From positions 1-24,185 of IMG/VR virus record IMGVR_UViG_3300044237_001364: a stretch of DNA of 24,185 nucleotides; one strand, written 5' to 3'. Positions 8,019 through 14,550 of this stretch are shown one piece after another (within the stretch, counting starts at the first letter, position 1; every line of letters starts with the position of its first letter). The notes beneath the pieces were generated by a model. The model ran no database searches. It saw only the letters and a program-made list of their open reading frames with translations, and was not told where the DNA came from. This DNA is from a virus. Both the position numbers and the translations under genes were made by a program.

Positions 8019-8559
8019 TATATAGTTCCTCAAAGGTAGTGCCAAAGGCATCAAGCTGTTTAAGTGCAATCTCTTCAGTAGCAAGTACGTCAGCTATACC
8101 GTACTCTTCTACTATCTCCCACGGTATATCGTAGAAGGTCTTACCATCCTTGAGATACGGCGCGACAAGGTCTTTTTCCTTTTTGGTAACGTCATACTTT
8201 TCTGCAAGAGCAGCAAGTCCAAGAGGCCAACGTTGGGATTTGGAAAGAATGTATTCAGCCACCATCGTATCGTAGATCTCACCATCATAAACAAAACCAC
8301 ACTCCCGTATCCACGATAGATCAAACTTGATGTTTTGTCCCACAACAATGTCAGCACAGTCAAGTTCCTTTTGGAAAGTCTTGAAGGCGTTGACGTGAGG
8401 CTCTCTGTCTGCATGGTAGTAGCATTGATAGTGAACACTACACCCTAGCCACTTGTATCCAATAGAGACAAGACGATTACCAAAGTATGGTAAGGCAGTG
8501 GTGCTGCCATTTTCTTTCTCCACGTGGGTTGTTTCCACATCAAACGTTAGTATGTTCAT
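7978..8559 (-). CDS. DNA polymerase 3'-5' exonuclease subunit (split proofreading domain)
   Basis: 193 residues. The DEDD exonuclease motifs are all present: Exo I D7/E9 (TFDVETT), Exo II N76 and D80 (GQNIKFD), and Exo III Y153-x3-D157 (YGIAD). Proofreading during replication is the expected role, presumably in complex with the polymerase subunit encoded next. In T7 gp5 both domains are one protein; here the reading frame ends after residue 193 and overlaps the polymerase gene by 41 bases. The start at 8559 has GAGGG 7 bases upstream and overlaps the HNH gene by 20 bases. The separate ribosome-binding site for the polymerase argues for a real split rather than a sequencing frameshift. Confidence 0.92.
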   Translation of the reverse strand: MNILTFDVETTHVEKENGSTTALPYFGNRLVSIGYKWLGCSVHYQCYYHADREPHVNAFKTFQKELDCADIVVGQNIKFDLSWIRECGFVYDGEIYDTMVAEYILSKSQRWPLGLAALAEKYDVTKKEKDLVAPYLKDGKTFYDIPWEIVEEYGIADVLATEEIALKQLDAFGTTFEELYNASDFTTNVEVVA

Positions 8560-8932
8560 CTTCGTCCCTCTGATTCTTGCTGTGTATAGCATGACAGTTA
8601 GCACAAAGCACCCTGCATTTGCGAACTTCTGCTATCAACTTCTTTAGATTACCCTTTTTCATGTTTGATATATCCATAATTTTATCTGCTTTATTAAGGT
8701 GATCAAACTCTAAAGCAACAGGATGCTCTTTGTATCCACAAATTTCACACCCCTTACTCATCTTATACAGGTCAAGCCACCTGCCACGAATATCCCTAAG
8801 TTTCTTGTTTCTGTTACGTCTTTTGACCACAGATACACAAAAAGAGGATGGTTTACGCCAGTCTTCCTTACCTTTATGATAGCCCCAGAACATGCGACCA
8901 TCAGATTGTCTCAAGTCCCCACGCTTTGGCAT
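8540..8932 (-). CDS. HNH homing-type endonuclease
   Basis: 130 residues. The HNH/zinc core spans 61-119: C62-x2-C65, FDHLN with D77-H78, then C110-x2-C113-H114 (CRVLCANCH). The N-terminal about 30 residues (DGRMFWGYHK, then W25) are followed by a basic stretch at 36-52 likely to contact DNA. Free-standing HNH genes of this size often spread between phages as homing endonucleases and sit beside DNA polymerase or helicase genes, as here. Start and helicase stop overlap (TGATG) and its end overlaps the exonuclease start. It is therefore neatly fitted into the operon rather than disrupting it. Confidence 0.88.
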   Translation of the reverse strand: MPKRGDLRQSDGRMFWGYHKGKEDWRKPSSFCVSVVKRRNRNKKLRDIRGRWLDLYKMSKGCEICGYKEHPVALEFDHLNKADKIMDISNMKKGNLKKLIAEVRKCRVLCANCHAIHSKNQRDEDEHTNV

Positions 8933-10161
8933 CAGTAATAGATCCCCCGATCAATGTCTATCTGTCCGTGCACCATACCATGATATCCATTAAGTTTGTT
9001 TTTGGATATGCAGATGTGACGCGCAGTGTTTTCTATTTCACTCGACCCTGTCTTACCAATGCCTATGATTATGTCAGCCTCACCTGCTTTACCTGTGCGT
9101 GAATTATCCATCATCGAGTAATCAATCCACTGTCTGTCATGTGCTTCATAGTTTGCCTGACTCACAGCCCATACTAACACCTTGTTTCTTTTAGCTATTT
9201 CTCGTGCGTACACGTAGGTTTCTTTAAGCCGCTCATCACCACGATTGAACTCACCAGCAATACGAAATTTGTCAAGCTGATCACAGAACATAATGTCAGG
9301 TTTGTTAAGCTTGGCGTAATCGTCAACCTCTTCTACAGAAGTGCCAACAGAATCCATGATTGTAAGCAGAGGTGCTATCTCATCTGCATACTTTGCACAC
9401 AGGGCAACACGATCATCTTCCATCTCTTTACGTGTCAAGCCAAAGTATGATTGTATCAAGCGAAGTTTAATCTTTGGTGCAGGTTCTTCATTTGCCCAGT
9501 ATACAACCTTGAAGCCCTGCTTGATGTAAGATGCAGCAAGAAAACAACAGAAAGTTGTCTTGCCCGACTCTGGTCTTGCAAATAGTATACCCAAGTTACC
9601 TCTGTCCAGACCTGACACGTTTTCCGAAATCAGGTCATAAGCGAAAGGGAAGTCGGGTTCACCAGCCTCATTGTCCAACAGGGACTCAAGATCATCCTCT
9701 ACCTTTGTGTAGGTAGTTTTGTCACTGATACGACCATCTTCTACAGTTTCTATCAGGCGGCGTAACTCCCCAAACTCGTCACTGTCACCTGTAAAAATGT
9801 CAATGGCTTTCTCACCTATCTGCCGCGCACGATCACGTAACCAGAAGTTGTGTACAAGATCCAAATGTAGTTCAAAGTTGTCAGCGTTACCAACGTCTAA
9901 GGATTGGATAGTCTCCTGCACCTTTCTTCGGGTAGCTTCTGGCATGGCAGGGTTACGATCATTGAACAAACTAATCAGTTCGTTTATCGTCAAGTCCTTT
10001 TCATACTTTGTGTGGGAGTATGTCAGCGTGTCAAATATGTCACGCATCTCTTTTTCAAACATGGTTCTGTCTATTATATTCTTCACGCGACCAAAGAAGT
10101 CGGCGTTGAGACAGAAACCTAGTATCTGTTTATCGATTGATATGGGACTGTATGAAGTCAT
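8932..10161 (-). CDS. DnaB-like replicative DNA helicase
   Basis: 409 residues. RecA-type motor: Walker A ARPESGKTT (195-203, K201), catalytic glutamates in WANEEPA (E225/E226), Walker B around PDIMFCDQLD (288-297) and a VSQAN segment at 333-337. An N-terminal helical domain of about 150 residues precedes the motor. It unwinds DNA at the fork and would work with the primase encoded immediately upstream; in T7 the two are fused in gp4, here they are separate genes. The start at 10161 has AGGAACGAG directly upstream and overlaps the primase end by 32 bases. Confidence 0.92.
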   Translation of the reverse strand: MTSYSPISIDKQILGFCLNADFFGRVKNIIDRTMFEKEMRDIFDTLTYSHTKYEKDLTINELISLFNDRNPAMPEATRRKVQETIQSLDVGNADNFELHLDLVHNFWLRDRARQIGEKAIDIFTGDSDEFGELRRLIETVEDGRISDKTTYTKVEDDLESLLDNEAGEPDFPFAYDLISENVSGLDRGNLGILFARPESGKTTFCCFLAASYIKQGFKVVYWANEEPAPKIKLRLIQSYFGLTRKEMEDDRVALCAKYADEIAPLLTIMDSVGTSVEEVDDYAKLNKPDIMFCDQLDKFRIAGEFNRGDERLKETYVYAREIAKRNKVLVWAVSQANYEAHDRQWIDYSMMDNSRTGKAGEADIIIGIGKTGSSEIENTARHICISKNKLNGYHGMVHGQIDIDRGIYY

Positions 10162-10933
10162 CTCGTTCCTCGTTCGTCAGGTTTTTTAAATCACGGTCAA
10201 GCACCATCAATTTTGTAGGTACTTTTCTACAGAGTATCTTCACCATGTCAAGTGCTTTGTCAGTGGCATCTTTGTCAAGAGCCACAAAAATCTTCTGGTA
10301 ATTAGACAGGTAAGGCAGGTGTGTGTCTAGTAAGTTTGTACCTAATAACGCTACACCTGTAGTGATGTTACTAATTGCACAAGCACTTGCTGCATCTTCT
10401 ACAACTATAGCTTTGTCAGTTTGCCCACACTTAAATGGATATCCTGAATTAGAATACCTATACCACTTCGCTCCTTTTCCATCCAATGATCTACCTACCG
10501 CATCAACTACCTTGCCCTCATGTTTGACTAAATAAACAACACGATTCGACTTGAAATCGTACCGTATATCTGCACGACCTGACAAATACGCATCGTATGC
10601 ATGTACAGATCTTACATAAAGTTCGGCATCCAAGTTACGGGAAATACTAACAAATGTGTTTGGCAACTCGTAAGTGTTACTAGTACGGGGAACAGGCACA
10701 TCTGCCTGTGACCGTTTGAATGCCAAGTTTGCATGGTCACGGGACAATGTCAGTCCTGTTTTACCCGACACATTGCAGTCTGCATGAAAGCAGAACCACA
10801 GTCTTTGCATACCTTCATCTGTCACGCTGAATGTATTGGATCTACCACAAACAGGACAATCAGATCGATAGCGTCCCATTGGCTGGATGTCCAGCGATTC
10901 AACATAACCTTTTAGCCAGTTCGGTGATTTCAT
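10130..10933 (-). CDS. DNA primase (zinc-binding and TOPRIM domains)
   Basis: 267 residues from the ATG at 10933. An N-terminal zinc motif C26-x2-C29 and C48-x4-C53 (CPVCGRSN, CFHADC) reads the template trinucleotide in T7-like primases. The TOPRIM catalytic residues are E179 (IVVEDAAS) and D220/D222 (VALDKDAT), with a further LDRDLK at about 245. It makes RNA primers and is the first gene of the leftward replication operon. The open frame extends to 11233, but that extension overlaps divergent genes and is hydrophobic, so it is rejected. An ATG at 10975 is possible. Neither start has a clear Shine-Dalgarno; a promoter placed right before 10933 suggests a leaderless message. Confidence 0.9.
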   Translation of the reverse strand: MKSPNWLKGYVESLDIQPMGRYRSDCPVCGRSNTFSVTDEGMQRLWFCFHADCNVSGKTGLTLSRDHANLAFKRSQADVPVPRTSNTYELPNTFVSISRNLDAELYVRSVHAYDAYLSGRADIRYDFKSNRVVYLVKHEGKVVDAVGRSLDGKGAKWYRYSNSGYPFKCGQTDKAIVVEDAASACAISNITTGVALLGTNLLDTHLPYLSNYQKIFVALDKDATDKALDMVKILCRKVPTKLMVLDRDLKNLTNEERDDFIQSHINR

Positions 10934-10940
10934 GTCAGCC

Positions 10941-10969
10941 GTTGTAATCTGTATGGCAAACCTTGTCAA
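10941..10969 (-). promoter_or_regulatory. Candidate sigma70-type promoter for the leftward replication operon
   Basis: On the minus strand TTGACA (10969-10964) is followed after 17 bases by TACAAC (10946-10941). The -35 is perfect; the -10 matches four of six TATAAT positions. The predicted transcript start falls within a base or two of the primase ATG at 10933. The prediction rests on motif and spacing only. Confidence 0.45.
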
Positions 10970-10975
10970 CAGCAT

Positions 10976-11045
10976 TTTTATTGTTGACAGGACTTGACAG
11001 GCTGTGTTACCTAATATGTAACCTACCCTATGGGGATAACCTATT
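10976..11045. promoter_or_regulatory. Divergent spacer between the leftward and rightward operons
   Basis: Seventy bases separate the two transcription directions. TTGACA occurs twice on the plus strand (10984-10989 and 10994-10999), inside TTGTTGACAGG. It is followed by a small inverted repeat GTTAC-7-GTAAC (11006-11022) that contains TAATAT. No -10 box lies at ideal spacing from either TTGACA, so a rightward promoter is likely by position but not defined. The inverted repeat could be an operator. Confidence 0.4.
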
Positions 11046-11195
11046 ATGAAAATTATTAATAAAATTAACCCTGTAGCTAAACTATTAGGGGACAAGAAGT
11101 ATAGTAAACAGGTTATCCCAAACAAGAAGAAAAAGAAATTGGATAAACTATCTGAAAAGGAAGTGCGGGATGCCAAGACCACCAAAGATTCTTGA
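11046..11195 (+). CDS. Small basic phage protein (NPVAK type)
   Basis: 49 residues, beginning MKIINKINPVAKLLG and containing a run of lysines (PNKKKKKLDK). It resembles the very small basic proteins with an NPVAK segment that are found in many tailed phages, a family of unknown function. That is recalled, not searched. It is the first gene of the rightward cluster, and its last 26 bases overlap the next gene. A chance frame is possible because it is short, but the family likeness and position favour a real gene. Confidence 0.6.
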   Translation: MKIINKINPVAKLLGDKKYSKQVIPNKKKKKLDKLSEKEVRDAKTTKDS

Positions 11196-11379
11196 ACCCA
11201 CAAAAACGTATAATCTATTGTTGAAAGAATCACAATACGACAAGTTAGCTATTGCTGCTGATCAGATGCAGAAATCTGCACGTGAACAGGTAGCAGTTGC
11301 TGACCTAATACGTGAAGCTATCGACATCTACATTGAAGCGTGGGAGAACGATGATGTCACTGAAGACAAAGAAGCTTGA
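11170..11379 (+). CDS. Ribbon-helix-helix-like DNA-binding protein
   Basis: 69 residues. A short strand (TYNLLLKESQ, residues 13-22) is followed by two helices (YDKLAIAADQMQKS and VAVADLIREAIDIYIEAW), the layout of CopG/Arc-type ribbon-helix-helix regulators that dimerise through the strand. AAGGAAG lies a few bases before the ATG. As the second gene of the rightward cluster, beside the divergent spacer, it could regulate that spacer; this is inference. The acidic tail (NDDVTEDKEA) overlaps the next gene. Confidence 0.6.
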   Translation: MPRPPKILEPTKTYNLLLKESQYDKLAIAADQMQKSAREQVAVADLIREAIDIYIEAWENDDVTEDKEA

Positions 11380-11605
11380 AATAGAAGTACTAGAACGTGG
11401 TGATGGTATGTGGATGCTTTGTGTCCCTGCTTCATCTGTTCGTATTGGTGAGACAGACCGTGAACTGGTGAAGAAGAAAGATTGTGTAGACTATTTGCGG
11501 CACGTTGCTTTATTTGTCGGAAAAAGTCGATGGGATTGCAAAATGTGGCTTGACAGAAACAAACAGGCGGTGCTAAAACTGGGGATACCTTACGAGGTGT
11601 CGTAG
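11354..11605 (+). CDS. Unknown small protein
   Basis: 83 residues from the ATG at 11354, chosen for GGGAG 7 bases upstream; it overlaps the preceding gene by 26 bases. Starts MSLKTKKLEIEVLERGDG with alternating strand-like residues, followed by helices rich in charged residues and tryptophans (KSRWDCKMWLDRNKQ). Three cysteines with no recognisable motif. It is the last gene before a strong terminator. Function unknown. Confidence 0.55.
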   Translation: MSLKTKKLEIEVLERGDGMWMLCVPASSVRIGETDRELVKKKDCVDYLRHVALFVGKSRWDCKMWLDRNKQAVLKLGIPYEVS

Positions 11606-11631
11606 GGTTGTTTCGTTCGTTGGTTGGGGAA

Positions 11632-11668
11632 CGGGGTTGGATTAATTTCCAGCCCCGTTTCTTTTTTT
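11632..11668 (+). terminator. Intrinsic terminator after the first rightward gene group
   Basis: The stem CGGGGTTGG (11632-11640) pairs with CCAGCCCCG (11649-11657), including one G-U pair, with an 8-base AT loop. It is followed by TTTCTTTTTTT (11658-11668). It sits 26 bases after the stop at 11605. Confidence 0.85.
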
Positions 11669-11669
11669 G

Positions 11670-11698
11670 TTGACAGGGTGTTTGGTTATCGATATTGG
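11670..11698 (+). promoter_or_regulatory. Candidate promoter for the 11732 gene group
   Basis: TTGACA (11670-11675) directly follows the terminator T-tract and, after 17 bases, meets TATTGG (11693-11698), a weak -10. The following leader GTTAATCAATGAAGGGAACG is similar to the leader before the gene at 14775. The placement between terminator and gene supports a promoter; the exact -10 is uncertain. Confidence 0.45.
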
Positions 11699-11731
11699 TT
11701 ATGTATCGTTAATCAATGAAGGGAACGAAAG

Positions 11732-11944
11732 ATGAAGTTTGATTCAGATAAATCTTACAGCGTACTCGTATGGGATATGCCTGTCGCTGTAGTTGACAAC
11801 GAACTGGATGACTACATTCGTAATGAAGATGGCACAGTAAAGCTGTTCAACATATTCAACTATGATTATTCATATATCTGTGACGGTGTGGATGTAGATG
11901 AACTACAGGAACGTGAAAAGGGAGATGACTACAGTGACAAGTAA
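11732..11944 (+). CDS. Unknown small acidic protein
   Basis: 70 residues, strongly acidic (IRNEDGTVKL, DGVDVDELQEREKGDDYSDK), with a strand-like start (SYSVLVWDMPVAVVD). The Shine-Dalgarno is GAAGGGAACGAAAG just before ATG. No known motif. It is the first gene after the 11670 promoter. Small acidic proteins of this kind in early phage regions are sometimes host or defence inhibitors, but nothing in the sequence shows that. Confidence 0.6.
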   Translation: MKFDSDKSYSVLVWDMPVAVVDNELDDYIRNEDGTVKLFNIFNYDYSYICDGVDVDELQEREKGDDYSDK

Positions 11945-12113
11945 GGAAATCAATTTTATCAAAGGGATGCAGTTATCCCAAGCAGTTGAGTGGAGTGGGC
12001 AGGACATCTTTGAGATAGCGTATGCCGCCTTTGAGGATGCCAACTACCACAGTTTTAATGAGGTATTTATTGCCGCATGGAATGAGTTTCAAAAGGAGTC
12101 ACAAGATGGCTAA
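11925..12113 (+). CDS. Unknown small protein, helical
   Basis: About 62 residues. Three starts are possible: ATG 11898 (no Shine-Dalgarno), ATG 11925 (GGAG directly abutting) and GTG 11934 (GGGAG 9 bases upstream, perhaps the best). The conserved-looking part begins TSKEINFIKGMQLSQAV and ends AWNEFQKESQDG. The ending resembles that of the protein at 12748 (EAWGEFWSS), a possible distant paralogue. No motif recognised. It overlaps the previous gene by about 20 bases. Confidence 0.5.
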   Translation: MTTVTSKEINFIKGMQLSQAVEWSGQDIFEIAYAAFEDANYHSFNEVFIAAWNEFQKESQDG

Positions 12114-12393
12114 AAAACTAGAGAACATGACGATTGATGAACGCATAGCCTATTGGGAAAACCAACGGGCAAAGGAGACTGCTGATAGATGGCGCAGAAT
12201 GAATCATTTAACCCATGACCAACGTGCTACTGTCTTGGACACACAAAGATTGTTGCAAGAGATGCTGGACACTGCATTAGATGTGGACATGGGTGGCATC
12301 AAGGCAGTTACTGTGTATGACTTGCAGAAGTTGCAGGAAATGGCAGACAAATTACACTATCATTTCAACATGGGTAATGATGAAAATAACTAG
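12106..12393 (+). CDS. Unknown helical protein
   Basis: 95 residues from the ATG at 12106, supported by AAGGAG 7 bases upstream and an 8-base overlap with the previous stop. Predicted almost entirely helical and highly charged (ERIAYWENQRAKETADRWRRM, in part; later DLQKLQEMADKLHYHF), possibly a short coiled coil. No cysteines. Function unknown. Confidence 0.6.
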   Translation: MAKKLENMTIDERIAYWENQRAKETADRWRRMNHLTHDQRATVLDTQRLLQEMLDTALDVDMGGIKAVTVYDLQKLQEMADKLHYHFNMGNDENN

Positions 12394-12655
12394 ACCCAAA
12401 GAAGCCACGTGGGACAACGCTAAGCTGTACCGCGTGGATTTCTTCGACATGAGATTACCAGTATCCGGCACACGGCTCGTGTGGGCTGTTGTCGGTTACA
12501 AGTGGGTTCGCATTTGCACACCAGTACAAAACAAGAAGTTTCGTATGCGGCGTGGCGAATGGGACAAAATGTCAACACAGTTAATAAAGGAAACCGACGA
12601 TGAACGTACCGACATTCAAAGAACTGAAGCGGGACTTACAAATCCTAGAGATTGA
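12377..12655 (+). CDS. Unknown small basic protein
   Basis: 92 residues starting at ATGATG (12377 or 12380), overlapping the preceding gene by 17 bases. Strand-rich core with tryptophans (LVWAVVGYKWVRI) followed by a basic segment (NKKFRMRRGEWDK). The end overlaps the next gene by 56 bases, which is longer than usual, so the last residues are less certain. No motif recognised. The Shine-Dalgarno is weak (GGGTA). Confidence 0.5.
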   Translation: MMKITRPKEATWDNAKLYRVDFFDMRLPVSGTRLVWAVVGYKWVRICTPVQNKKFRMRRGEWDKMSTQLIKETDDERTDIQRTEAGLTNPRD

Positions 12656-12755
12656 ACCAGAATATGATCGGATGGGGCGAATCAAGTTAACAGGTAATCG
12701 CCCAGTTAATGACAAGATTGCTGAGTTAATGATAAAGGAAAAAAAGAATGGGTAA
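12600..12755 (+). CDS. Unknown mini-protein
   Basis: 51 residues (starts MNVPTFKELKRDLQILE, ends MIKEKKNG), charged and helical at both ends. AAAGGAAACCGACG precedes the ATG, the same ribosome-binding pattern as neighbouring genes, and the stop overlaps the next ATG. Those two points are the reasons to accept so short a frame. Function unknown. Confidence 0.55.
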   Translation: MNVPTFKELKRDLQILEIEPEYDRMGRIKLTGNRPVNDKIAELMIKEKKNG

Positions 12756-12951
12756 GATGAAAGCACTGGCAATGGACAACGAAGACGAATGGTTTGACAT
12801 TGCTTCTTTAACGATTGGTGGTTGTGAATTTGTCGGTGAGTTTACACAACAAATGGAACCACACAGAAACTTGATGGCACACTACAACGATCAAGAGTTG
12901 CACGAGATATCCCACGAGGCATGGGGTGAGTTTTGGAGTAGTAGAACATGA
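12748..12951 (+). CDS. Unknown small acidic protein
   Basis: 67 residues, acidic N-terminal half (MDNEDEWFDIASL), then a helical end (DQELHEISHEAWGEFWSS). AAGGA lies about 10 bases before the ATG, and the stop forms ATGA with the membrane protein gene. The C-terminal similarity to the 11925 gene product (AAWNEF) hints at duplication, but it is short. Function unknown. Confidence 0.6.
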   Translation: MGKMKALAMDNEDEWFDIASLTIGGCEFVGEFTQQMEPHRNLMAHYNDQELHEISHEAWGEFWSSRT

Positions 12952-13241
12952 GACAAACTATTCACACTGGCTGGCATCTTATCATGGATAGTCGATACAA
13001 TCCGTTGCGACACATACCTGACATGAACACACGACACTTTGTCATGCAGGTTCTGGCGTGGATGTGGTGCATTATCTTCTCTATGTATCTTGGTTCAATT
13101 ATTGCTTTCGGTATTAGTGCAGTTATTCACGCAATACTGATTGCAGGTATTGTCATCACTGTGGCAACGTTTGAAACGGCAAAGCATAAACCCGAATATT
13201 TTGGGGGGCTTGGACGGGGAAACGGTGGGGAGCATGAATAA
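12948..13241 (+). CDS. Small membrane protein with two transmembrane helices
   Basis: 97 residues. Two hydrophobic segments at about 33-50 (MQVLAWMWCIIFSMYLG) and 52-75 (IIAFGISAVIHAILIAGIVI) form a hairpin in the inner membrane. The N-terminal 30 residues are basic, the C-terminal end is polar and Gly-rich. It is followed by a second membrane peptide with an overlapping start. A holin or a superinfection-exclusion protein would both look like this, and no lysis gene is nearby to decide. Confidence 0.6.
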   Translation: MRQTIHTGWHLIMDSRYNPLRHIPDMNTRHFVMQVLAWMWCIIFSMYLGSIIAFGISAVIHAILIAGIVITVATFETAKHKPEYFGGLGRGNGGEHE

Positions 13242-13377
13242 ATCTTGGCAAAAGGTTAGACACTACTATCTCACGCATGATGGTATTGAGATGCTATTGT
13301 TTGTCTGTATCTTTGGATTCTTTGGCTGGATGGCCTACCATGCAGTAGTTGGAATTGTAGAGAGGGTGGTGGGATGA
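13234..13377 (+). CDS. Small single-helix membrane protein
   Basis: 47 residues from the ATG at 13234 (starts MNKSWQKVRHYYL), overlapping the previous stop by 8 bases, with one transmembrane helix at about 19-40 (EMLLFVCIFGFFGWMAYHAV). A longer frame from 13141 overlaps the previous gene extensively and is not favoured. GGGGAG lies very close to the ATG. The pairing with the two-helix protein upstream suggests they act together; inference. Confidence 0.5.
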   Translation: MNKSWQKVRHYYLTHDGIEMLLFVCIFGFFGWMAYHAVVGIVERVVG

Positions 13378-13595
13378 GTGATTTTGTCAGCCATAATTTT
13401 GTCAGCCATAATTTTGTCAGCCATAATTTTGTCAGCCATAATACTAAAACGACGTTGTCCCTCGATTATCCATGTGATGATTGTGGGGAGCCGTCGATGG
13501 TTTATGTGGGCAATTTGCTTTATTGTCCTAAATGTTATCTAAAAAAACAGGGTGCCAAAATAAAACCGCTTGACCATCGCGGGTTTTATCCGTAA
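13374..13595 (+). CDS. Zinc-ribbon mini-protein with FVSHN tandem repeats
   Basis: 73 residues. The N-terminus is four consecutive FVSHN pentapeptides (residues 4-23) encoded by a 15-base tandem repeat. The rest carries C34-x2-C37 (CDDCGEP) and C51-x2-C54 (CPKC), a zinc ribbon with GNLLY before the second knuckle. The start overlaps the previous stop (ATGA). The repeat may be a recent expansion, and the functional unit is probably the zinc ribbon. Function unknown; nucleic-acid or protein binding would be typical. Confidence 0.6.
   Translation: MSDFVSHNFVSHNFVSHNFVSHNTKTTLSLDYPCDDCGEPSMVYVGNLLYCPKCYLKKQGAKIKPLDHRGFYP
13381..13440 (+). repeat. Four perfect tandem copies of a 15-base unit
   Basis: The unit ATTTTGTCAGCCATA is repeated exactly four times with no spacers or mismatches. 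It is in frame with the zinc-ribbon gene. The core TTTGTCAGC recurs outside genes at 14551-14582 and 16898-16911. Confidence 0.97.
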
Positions 13596-13631
13596 CGTTT
13601 GCAAACCAACAAACGAAAAGGAACCGACAAC

Positions 13632-13865
13632 ATGAAAAAACGTATCCACATCAATCAGCACGTCATTCGTGCAAATAAAAAGAACGGCGAAGCAAACCCG
13701 CCGATCACTGTTAAAACCAGTAAAAGCAATCATTATACCTATGCAGCAGAAATTGACGGGTTGTCGCGGGTTGTCTATTCACCGGACAAACCTTTATCAT
13801 GTGGTGCTAAAGTGTGGATAGAAACCGACGCGCCAGTCTGGATTCATACGGGTGAGGTGATATGA
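13632..13865 (+). CDS. Conserved unknown protein (NQHVIRAN type)
   Basis: 77 residues from the ATG at 13632, with AAAAGGAACC 6 bases upstream; a longer frame from 13599 lacks this support. Starts MKKRIHINQHVIRANKK and contains PPITVKTS, then SPDKPLSCGAKVWIETDA. I recall proteins with this NQHVIRAN and PLSCGA pattern in alphaproteobacterial phages and plasmids, without known function. Likely a small beta-rich fold. TGA overlaps the ATG of the next gene, so both are probably coupled. Confidence 0.65.
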   Translation: MKKRIHINQHVIRANKKNGEANPPITVKTSKSNHYTYAAEIDGLSRVVYSPDKPLSCGAKVWIETDAPVWIHTGEVI

Positions 13866-14548
13866 TGAAAAAAGCAGATACAAACAAACCCGCCGCGACT
13901 ATGTACCCAAAGAGTCGCCGCACGGTTGCCGAATCTAATTCGGTTTTGAAGCAATCCAAAAACAAAAAACTAAGCAAAGATAAATTGCCTGTAATTAAAA
14001 AGGGCAAGTTTAAAGGCTATGTCATTTATACTTTGACATTAGAGGAACGCGCAACCTGTCCCCGCTATTGCTATCACTGGGACGATTGCTACGGTAATAA
14101 CATGATGTTCGGGCATCGCATACAGCACGGGGCAGAACTTGAAGCTGCATTGCAAAAAGAAGTTGCGGAATTGTGCGGACTGTATCGTGGGGTGATTATT
14201 CGATTGCATGTGCTGGGTGATTTCTATTCGGAAAAATACGTCATGCTGTGGGGTCATCTGTTGGCTAAATTTAAGAACTTGGCTATTTGGGGATTCACTG
14301 GGCATAGTACGCTTTCAGATATTGGCAAAGCTATATTCTGGGTAAATAAGAGATTTGGGGAACGGTTCGCGGTTCGGTTCAGCAATGCGCCCGAATACCA
14401 GTTTAGCGCAAATAGTGCCGACCTATTCAAACCAATCAAAAATCAATCGGTAATCTGTCCTGAACAAACCGGACAAACCGAATCGTGTGCGACGTGCACA
14501 ATTTGCTGGGCTGCAAAAGATATGCAGGTTTTATTTCAAACGCACTAA
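13862..14548 (+). CDS. GP88-like cysteine-rich phage protein
   Basis: 228 residues. Two cysteine clusters: C66-x3-C70-x5-C76 (TCPRYCYHWDDCYG) and C199 with C209-x2-C212-x2-C215 (ESCATCTICW). Between them are RLHVLGDFYSEKY (114-126) and WGFTGHS (143-149). The pattern resembles the phage GP88 / DUF7227 group, uncharacterised proteins with a TCPxxC...CY segment and a later GDF motif; this is recognition from memory. The clusters suggest zinc or iron-sulfur binding. The N-terminal 45 residues are basic and probably disordered. GAGG lies 4 bases before the first and 7 before the second of two adjacent ATGs. Confidence 0.65.
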   Translation: MMKKADTNKPAATMYPKSRRTVAESNSVLKQSKNKKLSKDKLPVIKKGKFKGYVIYTLTLEERATCPRYCYHWDDCYGNNMMFGHRIQHGAELEAALQKEVAELCGLYRGVIIRLHVLGDFYSEKYVMLWGHLLAKFKNLAIWGFTGHSTLSDIGKAIFWVNKRFGERFAVRFSNAPEYQFSANSADLFKPIKNQSVICPEQTGQTESCATCTICWAAKDMQVLFQTH

Positions 14549-14550
14549 TT

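Noticed and set aside
7978-8084. Frameshift in a single polymerase gene
   Set aside because: A good Shine-Dalgarno and an ATG in the right place for the polymerase, and overlapping starts throughout the operon, make two genes more likely; read data could still overturn this.
10934-11233. Hundred-codon hydrophobic N-terminal extension of the primase frame
   Set aside because: It lies antisense to the small genes at 11046 and 11170, contains the divergent spacer, and the zinc domain of T7-like primases needs only a short N-terminus.
13381-13440. CRISPR array
   Set aside because: The 15-base units are directly adjacent without spacers and lie in a coding frame; no cas genes nearby.
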